A DNA stretch of 64,000 nt from Hemicordylus capensis (GCF_027244095.1 NC_069671.1:11748482-11812481), one strand, 5' to 3'. Positions 49,601 to 53,859 are shown, counted from the first letter of the stretch. Translations and numbers: made by a program. The notes: generated by a model from the letters alone, not told the origin.

Positions 49601-52600
49601 ACGTAAGTACTTGTAAGCAATGGATCAGTCACCCTTCCCTCCCCACCCACAGGGGGGGGAAAGGGGGGTGAGAAAGTTGGAGAACTCTCCTTCCATTTTT
49701 AGGCCTTCTGCTGCTACTACAGATTTCGCCATTCTGCTACTTTTCAACATTTGTCTTTTATCATTGGTCATTTAGAATGAGTATTATTCAACATCTTGTT
49801 ATTAATTTGTGTACTTTTTGTAAGCCCCTATGCGTGTTTTTTCAGAAGAGCAGGAAGTGTGTGTGTGTGTTACTATAATAAACAAAACAAAATATTTCTT
49901 GGAACAGATCAAAGCAAAGAAGTTTTGCTAGGTTTATTGATGCCAGTTACATCCTCTGTCATACCACTGACCACCAGTTTCCACCAGCTTAAAAAGCCAC
50001 CTGTTCGTATTTTCTTTTAATTAAGAAAATTATCCACTTAAACAAATATAGTAGTTAAAACCTCTGTCTCTCATTAGGATTCACCGAAGACGAGCAGAGG
50101 CCAACGTTCTCCTGGTTGGTCAATGCCTCTCCAAACCATGGAGGGTTTGCTGCTGGGAGCAAAAAGCTCAAAAAAAAAAGCCCATAATGCCCAATCAATC
50201 ATTGACTTTGACAGGCCAAAAGAGGAATCTCAGGTCCACCTCCATCAACCACAGACATTTACTGCTGCTAAATTACAGGGGCAAACAGAAGCGGCTTGTT
50301 TTCTTGGTGAAATGAGGTGAAACGATGCTCTGGATGAGGGCAGCGAGCTTCGGCACAGCTGATTCCAAGCTGGCCACACAGCACACCAAATTTCCAAAGC
50401 TTACACAGGGCTGCAAATTTGAAATCTCACGCACACATCAAGGAGGGATGAGCAGAGATAGCAGCCCTCATTGCAGGCTTTTTTGCCCATGGAGAGAGGC
50501 ACGAGTCCAAAGACAGATCTGCCGTAAGGCCAGGTGAAGAACCTTCACGAGTGGGAAACCTATACATCCCACCCCTTGGACCCTAGCCACAGGGAAGTCT
50601 GTGCAAAGCCTGCTGGTCTTGTGGTAGCAAGCATGAGTTGTCCCCTTTGCTAAGCAGGGTCCACCCTGGTTTGCATCTGAATGGGAGATCATGTGTGAGC
50701 ACTGTAGGATACTCCCCTTAGGGAACTGTGCCATAGCTCAGTGGTACGGCATCTGCTTTGCATGCAAGAAGTCCCAGGTTCAATCCTTGGCAGCATCTCC
50801 AAGGAGGGCTGGGAAAGACCCCTGCCTTGGAGAAGCCACTGCTAGTCTGTGTAGGCAATACTGAGCTAGATGGACCAGTGGTCTGACTCAGTATAAGGCA
50901 GCTCCCTATGACACAAACACACACTTCTGTGCTTCCAATTCATTCCAACAGCTCATGTGCAGAAGCAATACCCAGTCAAATGTGCCCAGCATTAAGGCTG
51001 GTCTGTGCATGCAGAAAAATGAGACAGGATAACAGACTGTGCCACTTCAGACTGCAAGGGGGGGGTGTCTTATTAATATCACCCCCCAAAAAATCCCAAG
51101 CTTCCTGAAAGTAAAAGCCTAGCACAGCGGGGTCAATTCCCTGCTGTACTAGCTTCCCTACTGCAGAACAATTTTTAAAGGAAAGCTTTTTTTAAAAATG
51201 CAACCCCCCACTCACTGTCCGAAATGAGACAGCCCAATCCACCACCCCAGGAGTCTGCCAGCGTACGCATGTGTAGCATGAATTAGCATGAGCCAAGGCC
51301 ATTTGGCCACAAAAACCTTGGATCAGCACTGCAAATATGATGGATTCGAGCAAACAAGTTACGATCTCAGATCTATACAAATCAAATGTTGGAATGGTCC
51401 CTTGACATCTATGGGTTGCGGGGGGGGGCAGTGTCCCACCCCCAACAGCTTCCCAATTTCTTTTTCTCTTGAGAGAGGAGAGCTGGCCTTTTGGTAGCAA
51501 AGACGAGTTGTCCTCTTTGCTAAGCAGGGTCCGTCCCGGTTTGCATTCAAATGCAAGACTTACAAGTGTGAGCACTGTAAGATATCCCTCTTAGGGGGAT
51601 GGGGCCACTCTGGGAAGAGCACCTGCAGGCTTGCATGCAGAAGGTTCCAGGTTCCAGGTTCCCTCCCTGGGCTCTCCAGACAGGGCTGTAAGCTTGGAGA
51701 AGCCACTGCCTGTAACCCTGGAGAAGCCACTGCCAGCCTGTGTAGACAATACTGGGCTAGATGTACCCATGGTGTGACTCAGTAAAAAGCAGCTTCCTGT
51801 CGAAGGACACAGCACAGGTGGGCTATTGACCATGCCTCATTTGCACTCCATCTCTGAGGATCTGGCTGCCCACTGCTGGAAACAGGATACTAGGCTAAAA
51901 GGACCTAATGATCCATTAGATCTACGATGTAACGTAGCAGGGCTCTTCCACTGGGCCACAGCTCAGTGGCAGAGCATACTTCTTGCATGGAGAAGGCCCC
52001 AAGTTCAATCCCACAGAGAAGATCCCTCCTTTAAACCCCATGGCTGGACACAGAAACACAGAAAGCTGCCTTATACCAAGTCAGACCACTGGCCCTCTAG
52101 CTCAGTATTACCTACATTGACAGGCAGCAACAGGGGTCTTTCCTTTAGGTATCCCTGGCATACCTAGAGATTCCCAAGATTGAACCTAGGAGCTTCTACA
52201 TGCAAAGCAGATACTCTGAGCTAGAGGCCCAGCCAGTTCAAAGTTCCACCCCAGAAATCACTAGTGGGCTTAAAGAAGTCCCAATCTTTGTGTCACACAC
52301 ACCCTGGCAATATGGGGGTATTAATATTGGCTTGCCTTACAAGTTTGCTGTAAGGGAGAGTATACCTGCTAAGTGCTCTGAGGACCTGAAACATGCTAGA
52401 TAAATATGACCTATCCTATTTTTCAGACTTCACATCCCAAACAAGGCACCTGAGATAAAGCAAATGGATACAGTCAGGCATGGAGTCCTGGCATAATACT
52501 GAACTATGGCTGGGCACACCATCATAAGTTATGGTTTTTGGTAGTTAAAAAATAGAGGCAATGGGAGGGAATTTGTTTGCAGAAAATAGTCAAGGGATGG

Positions 52601-53859
52601 GAAAGCAACCACCATTTATTTCTAAGAAAAATGACCAGGCCTCAGGTCTGCATCTGCCCTGGAAAGAAATCCCATTTCTTCATTCACAGTGCATGAGGAA
52701 AGCTCACAGCTGCCCGGCAGAGGAAAATACACCATGTACAAGCTCAGAGATGGCTTCCTTTACCCCCTTTTTATTATGGATGGATTACATGGCTGTCTCT
52801 CTGCCCCTTTAAAATGGGGGGGAGGGCACTGCACAGCCAAGGACAGGGAAATGCAACGTTAAATTAGCCCAGGAGGGCTGGAAGGCCAGCCAAACCCAAG
52901 AATAGGAGAGCGCCACTGTTCCCTCCAAGGCATGCACACACATGTGCACCCTCACAAGTTTCTGGATGTCCACTCAGTTCCAATTTAGATCCCGCTCAGG
53001 TTGAATCAGGAAGGCCCCATTCTGAATGCAGGTGCACACACAGTGCCTTGATCCTGCTGCCCAGAACAAAACTCATTCCACACAGAGATGGAAAAAAATG
53101 AGAGGGACCACTGGAGAGAGCCCTGCTGGACTGAAACCCACACCTAGTCCAACATCAGCCATTCGGATGTCTCCAGGGGACACACAACCAAGACAGGGAG
53201 GCAAGAAGAACCTTCCCCAACTATCATTCACACACAGGTACACTGCCAAGAGGAAGGTCAAGGCAACGTGGTGCACTGGAGTCCGTGTCGACTCCTGGCG
53301 CCCACAGAGCCCTGTGGTTGCCTTTGGTGGAATACAGGAGGGGTTTGCCATGGCCTCCTCCCGCGCAGTGTGAGATGATGCCTTTCAGCACCTCCCTATA
53401 TCGCTGCTGCCAACCCTTTTTTTTCAAGCCAGGCTAGCGGCCTTCACCCCCTCTTGGGGCCCTAAACCTGCATGAGCTTTCCCACCCCCCCGCGACCCCG
53501 CCCCGAGCAACACAGCCCCAGGCGCCGCATCCTTCCAGGCTCTGCATGCAGCAAAGCAACGCGGCATCCTCCCCGCGCTCTCGGGGCAATTGCCCCTCGG
53601 GGACCGCTCCGACAACAGGTAACCAAGGAGAGCGCGATGCATGCCAGGCTGGCTCCCTCCCTCCCTGCCTGCCTCTCTACCGCCGCCAGCAGCATCACCT
53701 CCCCGAGACGCCCGCCCGCAGCATCCCCAGCCGAGCCTCACTCAGGCGGATCCCGTAGGCAGCCGCCACCGCCGCCCGGAACTGATCCATGCCGGTGTTG
53801 CGCTTCGAATCGGGCTCCCACATCACCGTCGACTCCATGATCTCCCGCTCCTGGGACAT
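13399..53859 (-). CDS. AACS: Acetoacetyl-CoA synthetase, complete 18-exon coding region
   Basis: AACS is a cytosolic ligase that joins acetoacetate to CoA using ATP (products acetoacetyl-CoA, AMP and PPi), feeding ketone bodies into cholesterol and fatty-acid synthesis. Joining 18 exons on the minus strand gives 667 residues (human about 672), collinear with the remembered human protein from [10 protein letters not shown] to the C-terminal PELQNF. ANL-superfamily landmarks are all present: P-loop [10 protein letters not shown] at about 284-293, GSISGGTD at 428-435, WAHGDY at 514-519, [11 protein letters not shown] from 533, and the C-terminal-domain lysine in YTINGKK (K628 by analogy). No signal peptide or membrane segment is seen. 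Exon lengths are 118, 104, 121, 114, 98, 115, 82, 148, 81, 125, 65, 123, 114, 126, 70, 59, 203 and 138 nt. The start was chosen because it is the first ATG in the exon, aligns with the human N-terminus and has G at -3. The gene looks functional; the only splice oddity is a GC donor in intron 9. Confidence 0.97.
14058..14181 (+). mobile_element. Palindromic MITE (second hAT-like family), intron 17
   Basis: CAATAGTTCTCCAACTTGGG at the left and CCCAATTTTGAAAACCCCCT at the right, with arms ACTACAATTCCCATCATCCT and GGAGGATGGGAGCTGTTGTG. Confidence 0.65.
14212..14345 (+). mobile_element. Palindromic hAT-like MITE, intron 17
   Basis: Left end CAGGGATAGGCAACATG, right end matching in reverse, near-exact 8-bp duplication CCCTATAT / CCCTATAG at 14204-14211 and 14346-14353. 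Confidence 0.8.
14910..15112 (-). CDS. AACS: AACS exon 17
   Basis: Acceptor CTCAG, donor GTATGT. Codes E556-P622: [20 protein letters not shown] through [16 protein letters not shown]. This is the bulk of the C-terminal ANL lid domain. Phase 1 in, phase 0 out. Confidence 0.97.
15400..15840 (-). mobile_element. Non-LTR retrotransposon ORF2 C-terminal fragment
   Basis: The minus strand encodes [20 protein letters not shown] then [16 protein letters not shown] and a [14 protein letters not shown] tail. The CxC...H...C arrangement is the C-terminal zinc-finger of a LINE ORF2. It is truncated at its 5' end and the clade is not resolved. A related copy lies at 18888-19260. Confidence 0.65.
16370..18715 (+). 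mobile_element. R4-like LINE (reverse transcriptase and RLE endonuclease), 5' truncated
   Basis: Reverse-transcriptase pieces at 16542-16943 ([39 protein letters not shown]) are followed by a 415-codon open frame at 17160-18407. That frame ends in a zinc-finger [18 protein letters not shown] and a restriction-like endonuclease segment ([19 protein letters not shown] then IDIAIPGD). This order of RT, CCHC finger and RLE is typical of the R2/R4/Dong lineage. At least one frameshift follows codon 410, where the protein continues in another frame to about 18588. It lies antisense in AACS intron 16. The 3' end has ATA-rich repeats. Confidence 0.8.
18888..19260 (-). mobile_element. Non-LTR retrotransposon ORF2 C-terminal fragment
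   Basis: Minus strand: [31 protein letters not shown], then YCPFYKDR in a shifted frame, and VARFCAAAC. Same domain type as 15400-15840 but clearly a different copy. It carries at least one frameshift and is inactive. Confidence 0.65.
19395..19685 (-). repeat. Composite 5S/tRNA-Ala SINE (family A)
   Basis: Reverse copy: GCAGCCATATACTGAGTCAC, body, then 5S-like part AGTCTCCCATTCATATGCAA and CTGCTTAGCTAAGGGG. Confidence 0.8.
19925..19983 (-). CDS. AACS: AACS exon 16
   Basis: Acceptor TTCAG, donor GTATGA. Codes D536-I554 ([19 protein letters not shown]), the hinge region between the large N-terminal and small C-terminal ANL domains. 59 nt, phase 2 in, phase 1 out. Confidence 0.96.
19990..21095. 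other. AACS intron 15, no feature recognised
   Basis: AT-rich with a short AG-rich stretch near 20200. A motif TGTACACTTGTACCTA near 20460 resembles one near 38800 and may mark an old, unidentified repeat. No exon seen. Confidence 0.4.
21098..21205 (+). mobile_element. Palindromic MITE remnant, intron 15
   Basis: CTGTGGTATTCCAGATGCTG, arms ATTACAATTCCCAGCATC and GATGATGGGAGCTGTAGTTC, ending GGTTGGGATCCCC-like sequence (with an ACCAGTTGGGATCCCC end). Confidence 0.65.
21377..21446 (-). CDS. AACS: AACS exon 15 (WAHGD motif)
   Basis: Acceptor ACAG, donor GTGAGC. Codes V513-R534 ([20 protein letters not shown]). It holds the nucleotide-ribose-binding aspartate of the A7 core motif (D518). Confidence 0.96.
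21750..22055 (-). repeat. Composite 5S/tRNA-Ala SINE (family A)
   Basis: Reverse copy with GAACCTGGGACCTTCTGCAA and the 5S-like CCCTTCTTAGCAAAGGGA. Confidence 0.8.
22150..22390 (+). repeat. L2-tailed SINE-like repeat
   Basis: AGCAAAGAGGCACCTTTTAA to GTAAACCGCTTTGGAAACTT and GCGGTATATAAAT. Lies just before AACS exon 14 on the intron 14 side. Confidence 0.75.
22520..22645 (-). CDS. AACS: AACS exon 14
   Basis: Acceptor AACAG, donor GTAGGT. Codes Q471-P511: [20 protein letters not shown] and [19 protein letters not shown]. Phase 1 in, phase 1 out. Confidence 0.96.
23405..23615 (-). repeat. tRNA-derived SINE (family B)
   Basis: Reverse copy: TATCCTGCTCTTCCTCCAAG through CACTCTAACCACTACACCAC. 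Confidence 0.8.
23865..23978 (-). CDS. AACS: AACS exon 13
   Basis: Acceptor TGTAG after a (CT)n tract, donor GTGCAT. Codes G432-E469: [20 protein letters not shown] and [18 protein letters not shown]. Phase 1 in, phase 1 out. Confidence 0.96.
23981..24001. repeat. (GA)n microsatellite acting as polypyrimidine tract
   Basis: About ten GA units on the plus strand, which is (CT)n on the transcribed strand immediately before the AACS exon 13 acceptor. Confidence 0.9.
24010..24735 (+). mobile_element. DIRS-like retroelement fossil, 3' part
   Basis: An old DIRS-type (tyrosine-recombinase) retroelement remnant in AACS intron 12. The end of the recombinase domain is recognisable ([35 protein letters not shown]), followed by terminal-repeat sequence containing CCTGTAATGTTGGTTCTTCT, which recurs at about 24058 and 24507. 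It is incomplete: reverse transcriptase and gag are absent. Confidence 0.75.
24772..24855 (+). mobile_element. Palindromic MITE remnant, intron 12
   Basis: Inverted arms ACTACAACTCCTGTAATCCC and GGGATGATGGGAGTTGTGGT. Confidence 0.55.
24975..25137 (-). repeat. tRNA-Ala-like SINE (family A)
   Basis: Reverse copy: GAAGCTTCCTTACCGAGGCA to CACTGAGCTATGGTCCCC. Confidence 0.7.
25510..25797 (+). repeat. Composite 5S/tRNA-Ala SINE (family A)
   Basis: 5S-like CCTAAGCAGGGTTCACCCTG and GGATGGGAGACTACATGTGA, then the shared body to AGGCAGCTTCCTATG. The tRNA boxes are eroded. Confidence 0.8.
26046..26170 (+). mobile_element. Palindromic hAT-like MITE, intron 12
   Basis: CACTGCAGGGACTCTCAGAT at the left, arms ACTATGATTCCCATCAGCCC and GGATGATGGGACTTGTAGTC, right end CAAGTTTGAGAAGCCCTA. 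Confidence 0.65.
26277..26399 (-). CDS. AACS: AACS exon 12
   Basis: Acceptor CAAG, donor GTAGCA. Codes E392-S431, including [20 protein letters not shown] and LLGSIS, the start of the A5 motif completed by exon 13. Confidence 0.96.
26745..26850 (+). repeat. L2-like tail fragment
   Basis: TTTTTAATATTGTAAACTGC and TCTGGGTGCCTTGG resemble the 3' tail of L2-type elements. Confidence 0.5.
27553..27617 (-). CDS. AACS: AACS exon 11
   Basis: Acceptor GTAG, donor GTGAGC. Codes I370-P390 ([17 protein letters not shown]). Short 65-nt exon; phase 2 in, phase 1 out. Confidence 0.95.
27808..28135 (-). repeat. tRNA-Ala-like SINE (family A) split by a MITE
   Basis: Reverse copy GGAAGCTGCCTTATACCACC, interrupted at 27855-27983, resuming with CCCACTGACCAGCTGCAG to the tRNA-like head GAACCTGGGACCTCCTGCAT. 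Confidence 0.75.
27855..27983 (+). mobile_element. Palindromic hAT-like MITE inserted in a SINE
   Basis: CAGGGGTTCCCAATCTGTGG at the left; the reverse complement of the right end is CAGGGGTTCCCAACCAGTAG. Internal arms AACTGCAACTCCCAGTAT and GGGGGTTGTAGTTCAGC. The flanks ATCTCACT / ATCTATCT resemble an aged 8-bp duplication. Confidence 0.8.
28215..28350 (+). repeat. L2-type tail repeat
   Basis: TGAGCCCTTTGGGGACAGGG, GTGTAAACCGCCCTGAGCCA, GGGGGGTATAGAAATCGAAT with an (AATG)n end. Confidence 0.7.
28355..28612 (+). mobile_element. CR1-type LINE 3' end
   Basis: ATTCATGGAGGACAGGTCTA, CAGTTGCAGGGGAGCAACAG, GGATGCTGGACTAGATGAGC, CCTGATCCAGCAG and GTTCTTATGT. Same 3' UTR as the larger copy at 46614-48640; a 5'-truncated insertion. 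Confidence 0.8.
29145..29447 (+). repeat. Composite 5S/tRNA-Ala SINE (family A)
   Basis: TTGGTCTTGTGCTAACAAGC, 5S-like TGCTAATCAGGGCCTGTACC and GAATGGGAGACTACATGC, and the shared body to GGCAGCTTCCTATGTTTC. Confidence 0.8.
29782..30170 (+). mobile_element. hAT-like MITE split by an L2-tailed repeat
   Basis: Left end CAATGGTTCTCAGCTATGGG and right end CCCAAGCTTGAGAACCCTG are inverted. The middle carries a foreign L2-tailed repeat (29857-30110). Confidence 0.75.
29857..30110 (-). repeat. L2-tailed SINE-like repeat (inserted in a MITE)
   Basis: Reverse copy: ATTCGATTTCTATACCGCCC, GGCTCAGGGCGGTTTACACA, CACTGGAGGTACTGTGCTGG, TGCTAAATAAAGAGAATCAC, GGTGCCTCTTTGCCCAGTTA. Near full length. Confidence 0.8.
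30476..30600 (-). CDS. AACS: AACS exon 10
   Basis: Acceptor TCTAG, donor GTAGGT. Codes T328-L368 ([20 protein letters not shown], then [20 protein letters not shown]). The first codon is Thr where human has Val. Phase 0 in, phase 2 out. Confidence 0.96.
30997..31077 (-). CDS. AACS: AACS exon 9 (ends at a GC donor)
   Basis: Acceptor CACAG. Codes G301-T327 ([18 protein letters not shown], then YYTT). The 5' splice site is GCAAGT rather than GT. This is the classic non-canonical GC-AG donor, and using it is the only choice that keeps the frame into exon 10. Confidence 0.94.
31406..31567 (-). repeat. tRNA-Ala-like SINE (family A)
   Basis: Reverse copy with body AATCAGACCAGTGGTCCGTC to the head CATGCAAGCAGATGCGCC. 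Confidence 0.7.
32556..32808 (+). repeat. tRNA-derived SINE (family B), full length
   Basis: GTGGCATAGTGGTTAGAGTG, GAGTTCAAATCCCCC, TCTGGGCCAGTCACTTCTCT, CACCGCTCGGGGCTCCTTGG, ending in about nine AAAT units. The best-preserved copy of its family here. Confidence 0.85.
32919..33584 (+). mobile_element. Solo LTR fossil (666 bp)
   Basis: A block foreign to the host SINE, flanked on both sides by CCAG (32915-32918 and 33585-33588) as a 4-bp target duplication. Its ends are roughly inverted (GTAAGA / TCTTAC). Inside are a TATTTAAAACCC box-like site near 33110 and an ATTAAA near 33425, as expected for an LTR. No internal coding part remains, and the retroelement family is unassigned. Strand is inferred from the order of these signals. 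Confidence 0.6.
34165..34395 (+). repeat. L2-tailed SINE-like repeat
   Basis: CTAACTGGGCAAAGGGGCAC, TATTTAGCAGGAGAGCAGCA, GGCCTTTGGGGGACAGGGAA, AAAAAGCAGTATATAAATAC. Confidence 0.8.
34795..35277 (+). mobile_element. CR1-type LINE 3' end split by a MITE
   Basis: CR1 tail beginning GAAATACTTTCCCCACACAA, interrupted at 34916-35034, then ATTCATGGAGGCCAGGTCTA through CAGGATGCTGGACTAGATAG. Confidence 0.75.
34916..35034 (+). mobile_element. hAT-type MITE inserted in a CR1 LINE
   Basis: CAGGGCTGCTCAACTTTGGC at the left, GGCCTAAGTTG at the right. The 8-bp duplication GCTTAGAC is exact (34908-34915 and 35035-35042). The right terminus lacks about ten bases of the inverted repeat. Confidence 0.8.
35285..36332. 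other. AACS intron 8, no feature recognised
   Basis: AT-rich, with a short CA-rich stretch near 35930. No exon or repeat family identified. Confidence 0.4.
36333..36480 (-). CDS. AACS: AACS exon 8 (ATP-binding P-loop)
   Basis: Acceptor TGCAG, donor GTAGGT. Codes V252-G300. It carries the AMP-binding A3 core motif [17 protein letters not shown], preceded by [17 protein letters not shown]. An in-frame TAG-like acceptor 16 bases inside the exon was rejected because the upstream one restores SVFLEDF as in human. Phase 2 in, phase 0 out. Confidence 0.96.
36540..36713 (-). mobile_element. Third MITE family (CAGTGTTC ends)
   Basis: CAGTGTTCTCTCTCTCTTTT, ATCTGTGTGCAGAATG, AAGGCAATGTGTGCACACAG, GAGCAGGATCTAAAATTCAC. 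Related copies at 39799-40045 and 52917-53110 run the other way. Confidence 0.6.
36722..36819 (+). mobile_element. hAT-like MITE with exact target duplication, intron 7
   Basis: Ends CAGGGTTTCTAAACCTTGGG and, read in reverse, CAGGGTTTCTTAACCTTGGG, are nearly perfect inverted repeats. The exact 8-bp duplication CCTTAGAG is at 36714-36721 and 36820-36827. Only 98 bp long. Confidence 0.85.
37445..37491. repeat. (GAGAGG)n hexamer repeat
   Basis: About seven GGGAGA units in AACS intron 7; purine-only on the plus strand. Confidence 0.95.
37664..37805 (+). mobile_element. Palindromic MITE remnant, intron 7
   Basis: AGCAGGGGTGACCAAGCTGT at the left, arms ACACCCACCATCCCCAGCTA and GGATATGATGCTGGGAGCTG. 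Confidence 0.65.
37879..37960 (-). CDS. AACS: AACS exon 7
   Basis: Acceptor CCAG, donor GTAAGT. Codes G224-N250 ([20 protein letters not shown]). Phase 1 in, phase 2 out; the split serine codon is completed by exon 8. Confidence 0.95.
38535..38649 (-). CDS. AACS: AACS exon 6
   Basis: Acceptor TACAG, donor GTATGA. Codes G186-K223 ([20 protein letters not shown], then [12 protein letters not shown]). Phase 0 in, phase 1 out. Confidence 0.96.
38883..39182 (-). repeat. Composite 5S/tRNA-Ala SINE (family A)
   Basis: Reverse copy: ACATAGGAAGCTGTCATATA, tRNA-like ATTGAACCGAGGCCTTCTGT, 5S-like GTCACTCATCCAAATGCAAA, ending near AAGACCAGCTGTCC. Confidence 0.8.
39799..40045 (+). mobile_element. Third MITE family with an internal (TG)n expansion
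   Basis: CAGTGTTCCCTCCAAGACAT, then (TG)n, then TTTTAGATCCTGCTCAAGAT and ACTCATTCCGCACACAGATG. Confidence 0.6.
39831..39882. repeat. (TG)n microsatellite
   Basis: About 22 TG units followed by CGCGCGCTC, inside the MITE above. Confidence 0.95.
40345..40442 (-). CDS. AACS: AACS exon 5
   Basis: Acceptor GCAG, donor GTAAGT. Codes G153-N185 with [20 protein letters not shown] and SPDFGIN. Phase 1 in, phase 0 out. Confidence 0.96.
40520..40705. repeat. (AT)n / (GATA)n compound microsatellite
   Basis: TATATA run at about 40578-40605, GATA units at 40620-40640 and TATGATAT-type units to 40700, in AACS intron 4. Confidence 0.9.
40706..40830 (-). repeat. tRNA-derived SINE (family B), partial
   Basis: Reverse copy of the 3' half: TTTTAAGCTCCTTGGGCTCC, CAACCACCCTGTGAGGTAGG. 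Confidence 0.65.
40835..41700. other. AACS intron 4, no feature recognised
   Basis: No exon or confident repeat. Confidence 0.4.
41705..41857 (-). repeat. tRNA-Ala-like SINE (family A), diverged
   Basis: Reverse copy: TTAGCATTGTCAGCACTGAC, GGGATTGAATCTGGGACT, GTGAAGCAGGTGCTCTGAGC. Confidence 0.65.
42350..42463 (-). CDS. AACS: AACS exon 4
   Basis: Acceptor CACAG, donor GTGAGT. Codes Q115-V152, including [18 protein letters not shown] and GDRVVG, which match human almost exactly. Phase 1 in, phase 1 out. Confidence 0.96.
43014..43170 (+). repeat. tRNA-Ala-like SINE (family A), body
   Basis: GAAGGAAGTTCCAAGTTCCC through GGACCAAGGGTCTGACTTTG and GGCAGCTTCCCGTGTTCC. Confidence 0.7.
43803..43938 (+). 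mobile_element. Palindromic hAT-like MITE, intron 3
   Basis: GGTTTCCCAAACTGTGGTCC at the left and GGACCACAGGTTGGGAACC at the right are inverted. Internal arms CTACAATTCCCATAATCCCC and GAATGATGGGAATTGTAGTT. Confidence 0.8.
44031..44232 (+). repeat. tRNA-Ala-like SINE (family A), tRNA half
   Basis: GGGTCATAGCTCAGTGGCAG and CCCAGGTTCAATTCCG are well-kept A and B boxes; body to GACTCTGTATAAAGCAGCTC. Confidence 0.8.
44335..44515 (-). repeat. tRNA-Ala-like SINE (family A)
   Basis: Reverse copy: AACATAGGAAGCTGCCTCCT, GGGATTGAACCTGGGACC, CACCATTGAACTATGACA. Confidence 0.75.
44985..45213 (-). repeat. Bov-B-tailed SINE (family C, Sauria-like)
   Basis: Reverse copy: GTGCCATCAAGTCAATTTCG, GAATACAGGAGGGGTTGACC, GAGATGATGCCTTTCAGCAT, TTTGAACCAGCAACCTTCTG, TGCGCCACTT. 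The tail resembles the Bov-B LINE 3' end shared by squamate SINEs. Confidence 0.8.
45360..45555 (+). repeat. tRNA-Ala-like SINE (family A), truncated head
   Basis: GAGGATCCGCTTTGCAGGCA, CCTCCCTGGCAGCATCTCC, body to GTATAAAGCAGCTTTCTATA. Confidence 0.7.
45610..46050 (+). repeat. Two joined family A SINE pieces with a MITE insertion
   Basis: A tRNA half (GGCTGTAGCTCAGTGGTAAA, 45610-45713) is followed by a composite copy with the 5S-like part (GGTAAGCAGGGTCTGCCTTT) and body. The latter is interrupted by the MITE at 45890-46025 before GTAGACAAGAGGCAGCTTCC. Confidence 0.7.
45890..46025 (+). mobile_element. hAT-type MITE inserted in a SINE
   Basis: CAGGGCTGCTCAACTTTGGC at the left and CTAAACTGAGCAGGCCTG at the right. 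Target duplication GTGCAGAC / GTGTAGAC at 45882-45889 and 46026-46033 (7 of 8 identical). Confidence 0.85.
46145..46265 (-). CDS. AACS: AACS exon 3
   Basis: Acceptor CCAG, donor GTAAGG. Codes residues 75-114 ([17 protein letters not shown], then RLNYAENLL), the ACS-type N-terminal region typical of acetyl/acetoacetyl-CoA synthetases. Phase 0 in, phase 1 out. Confidence 0.96.
46614..48640 (+). mobile_element. CR1-type LINE, 5' truncated, decayed
   Basis: Open pieces on the plus strand give a recognisable CR1 reverse transcriptase: [108 protein letters not shown] (FADD in the catalytic site) and a C-terminal [18 protein letters not shown] segment. Several frameshifts separate the pieces (46783-47196, 47193-47609, 47618-47815, 47676-48113, 47998-48648), so it is inactive. 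The 3' UTR ends with GATGCTGGACTAGATGGGCC and GGTTGTTCTTATGTT. It is antisense in AACS intron 2. Confidence 0.9.
48655..49225. other. AACS intron 2, no feature recognised
   Basis: A loose internal repeat with CAAGACAAGGGC-like and CAAGACAAGATC-like units near 48800-48880. No exon found. Confidence 0.4.
49229..49332 (-). CDS. AACS: AACS exon 2
   Basis: Acceptor GCAG and donor GTAAAC. Codes residues 40-74 including [16 protein letters not shown], a diagnostic AACS N-terminal block. Phase 1 in, phase 0 out. Confidence 0.96.
49340..50600. other. AACS intron 1, no feature recognised
   Basis: AT-rich; short poly-G and TG runs at 49650-49870. No exon seen. Confidence 0.4.
50605..50911 (+). repeat. 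Composite 5S/tRNA-Ala SINE, best-preserved copy
   Basis: In order: leader GCTGGTCTTGTGGTAGCAAG; 5S-like internal control region (TTTGCTAAGCAGGGTCCACC, then GAATGGGAGATCATGTGTGA); tRNA-Ala-like head with A box (CCATAGCTCAGTGGTACGG) and B box (CCCAGGTTCAATCCTTGG); then the shared body to AGTATAAGGCAGCTCCCTAT. Both Pol III internal promoter types are recognisable in one unit of about 307 bp. Confidence 0.85.
51478..51800 (+). repeat. Composite 5S/tRNA-Ala SINE (family A)
   Basis: GAGAGCTGGCCTTTTGGTAG, 5S-like TTTGCTAAGCAGGGTCCGTC, AGGGGGATGGGGCCACTCTG, body to AAAAGCAGCTTCCTGTC, with a local duplication of GAGAAGCCACTGCC. Confidence 0.8.
51945..52015 (+). repeat. tRNA-Ala-like SINE head fragment
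   Basis: GGGCCACAGCTCAGTGGCAG, GAAGGCCCCAAGTTCAATCC. Confidence 0.7.
52050..52230 (-). repeat. tRNA-Ala-like SINE (family A)
   Basis: Reverse copy: GAAAGCTGCCTTATACCAAG to CATGCAAAGCAGATACTCTG. Confidence 0.75.
52235..52915. other. AACS intron 1, no feature recognised
   Basis: No exon or confident repeat. Confidence 0.4.
52917..53110 (+). mobile_element. Third MITE family (TGTTCCCTCC ends)
   Basis: CACTGTTCCCTCCAAGGCAT at the left, GAGAGGGACCACTGG at the right (inverted), with TTAGATCCCGCTCAGGTTGA and ACTCATTCCACACAGAGATG inside. Confidence 0.65.
53245..53420 (-). repeat. Bov-B-tailed SINE (family C), partial
   Basis: Reverse copy: GAGTCCGTGTCGACTCCTGG, GAATACAGGAGGGGTTTGCC, GAGATGATGCCTTTCAGCAC, ATATCGCTGCTGCC. 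It ends at the edge of the AACS CpG island. Confidence 0.8.

Noticed and set aside
50605-50700. A possible 5S rRNA gene
   Set aside because: Only the internal control region is similar; the 5' and 3' stems of 5S rRNA are missing and the segment is part of a SINE.
50740-50800. A possible tRNA-Ala gene
   Set aside because: A and B boxes are present but the cloverleaf is degraded and the unit is followed by SINE body; the same unit recurs many times as a SINE.
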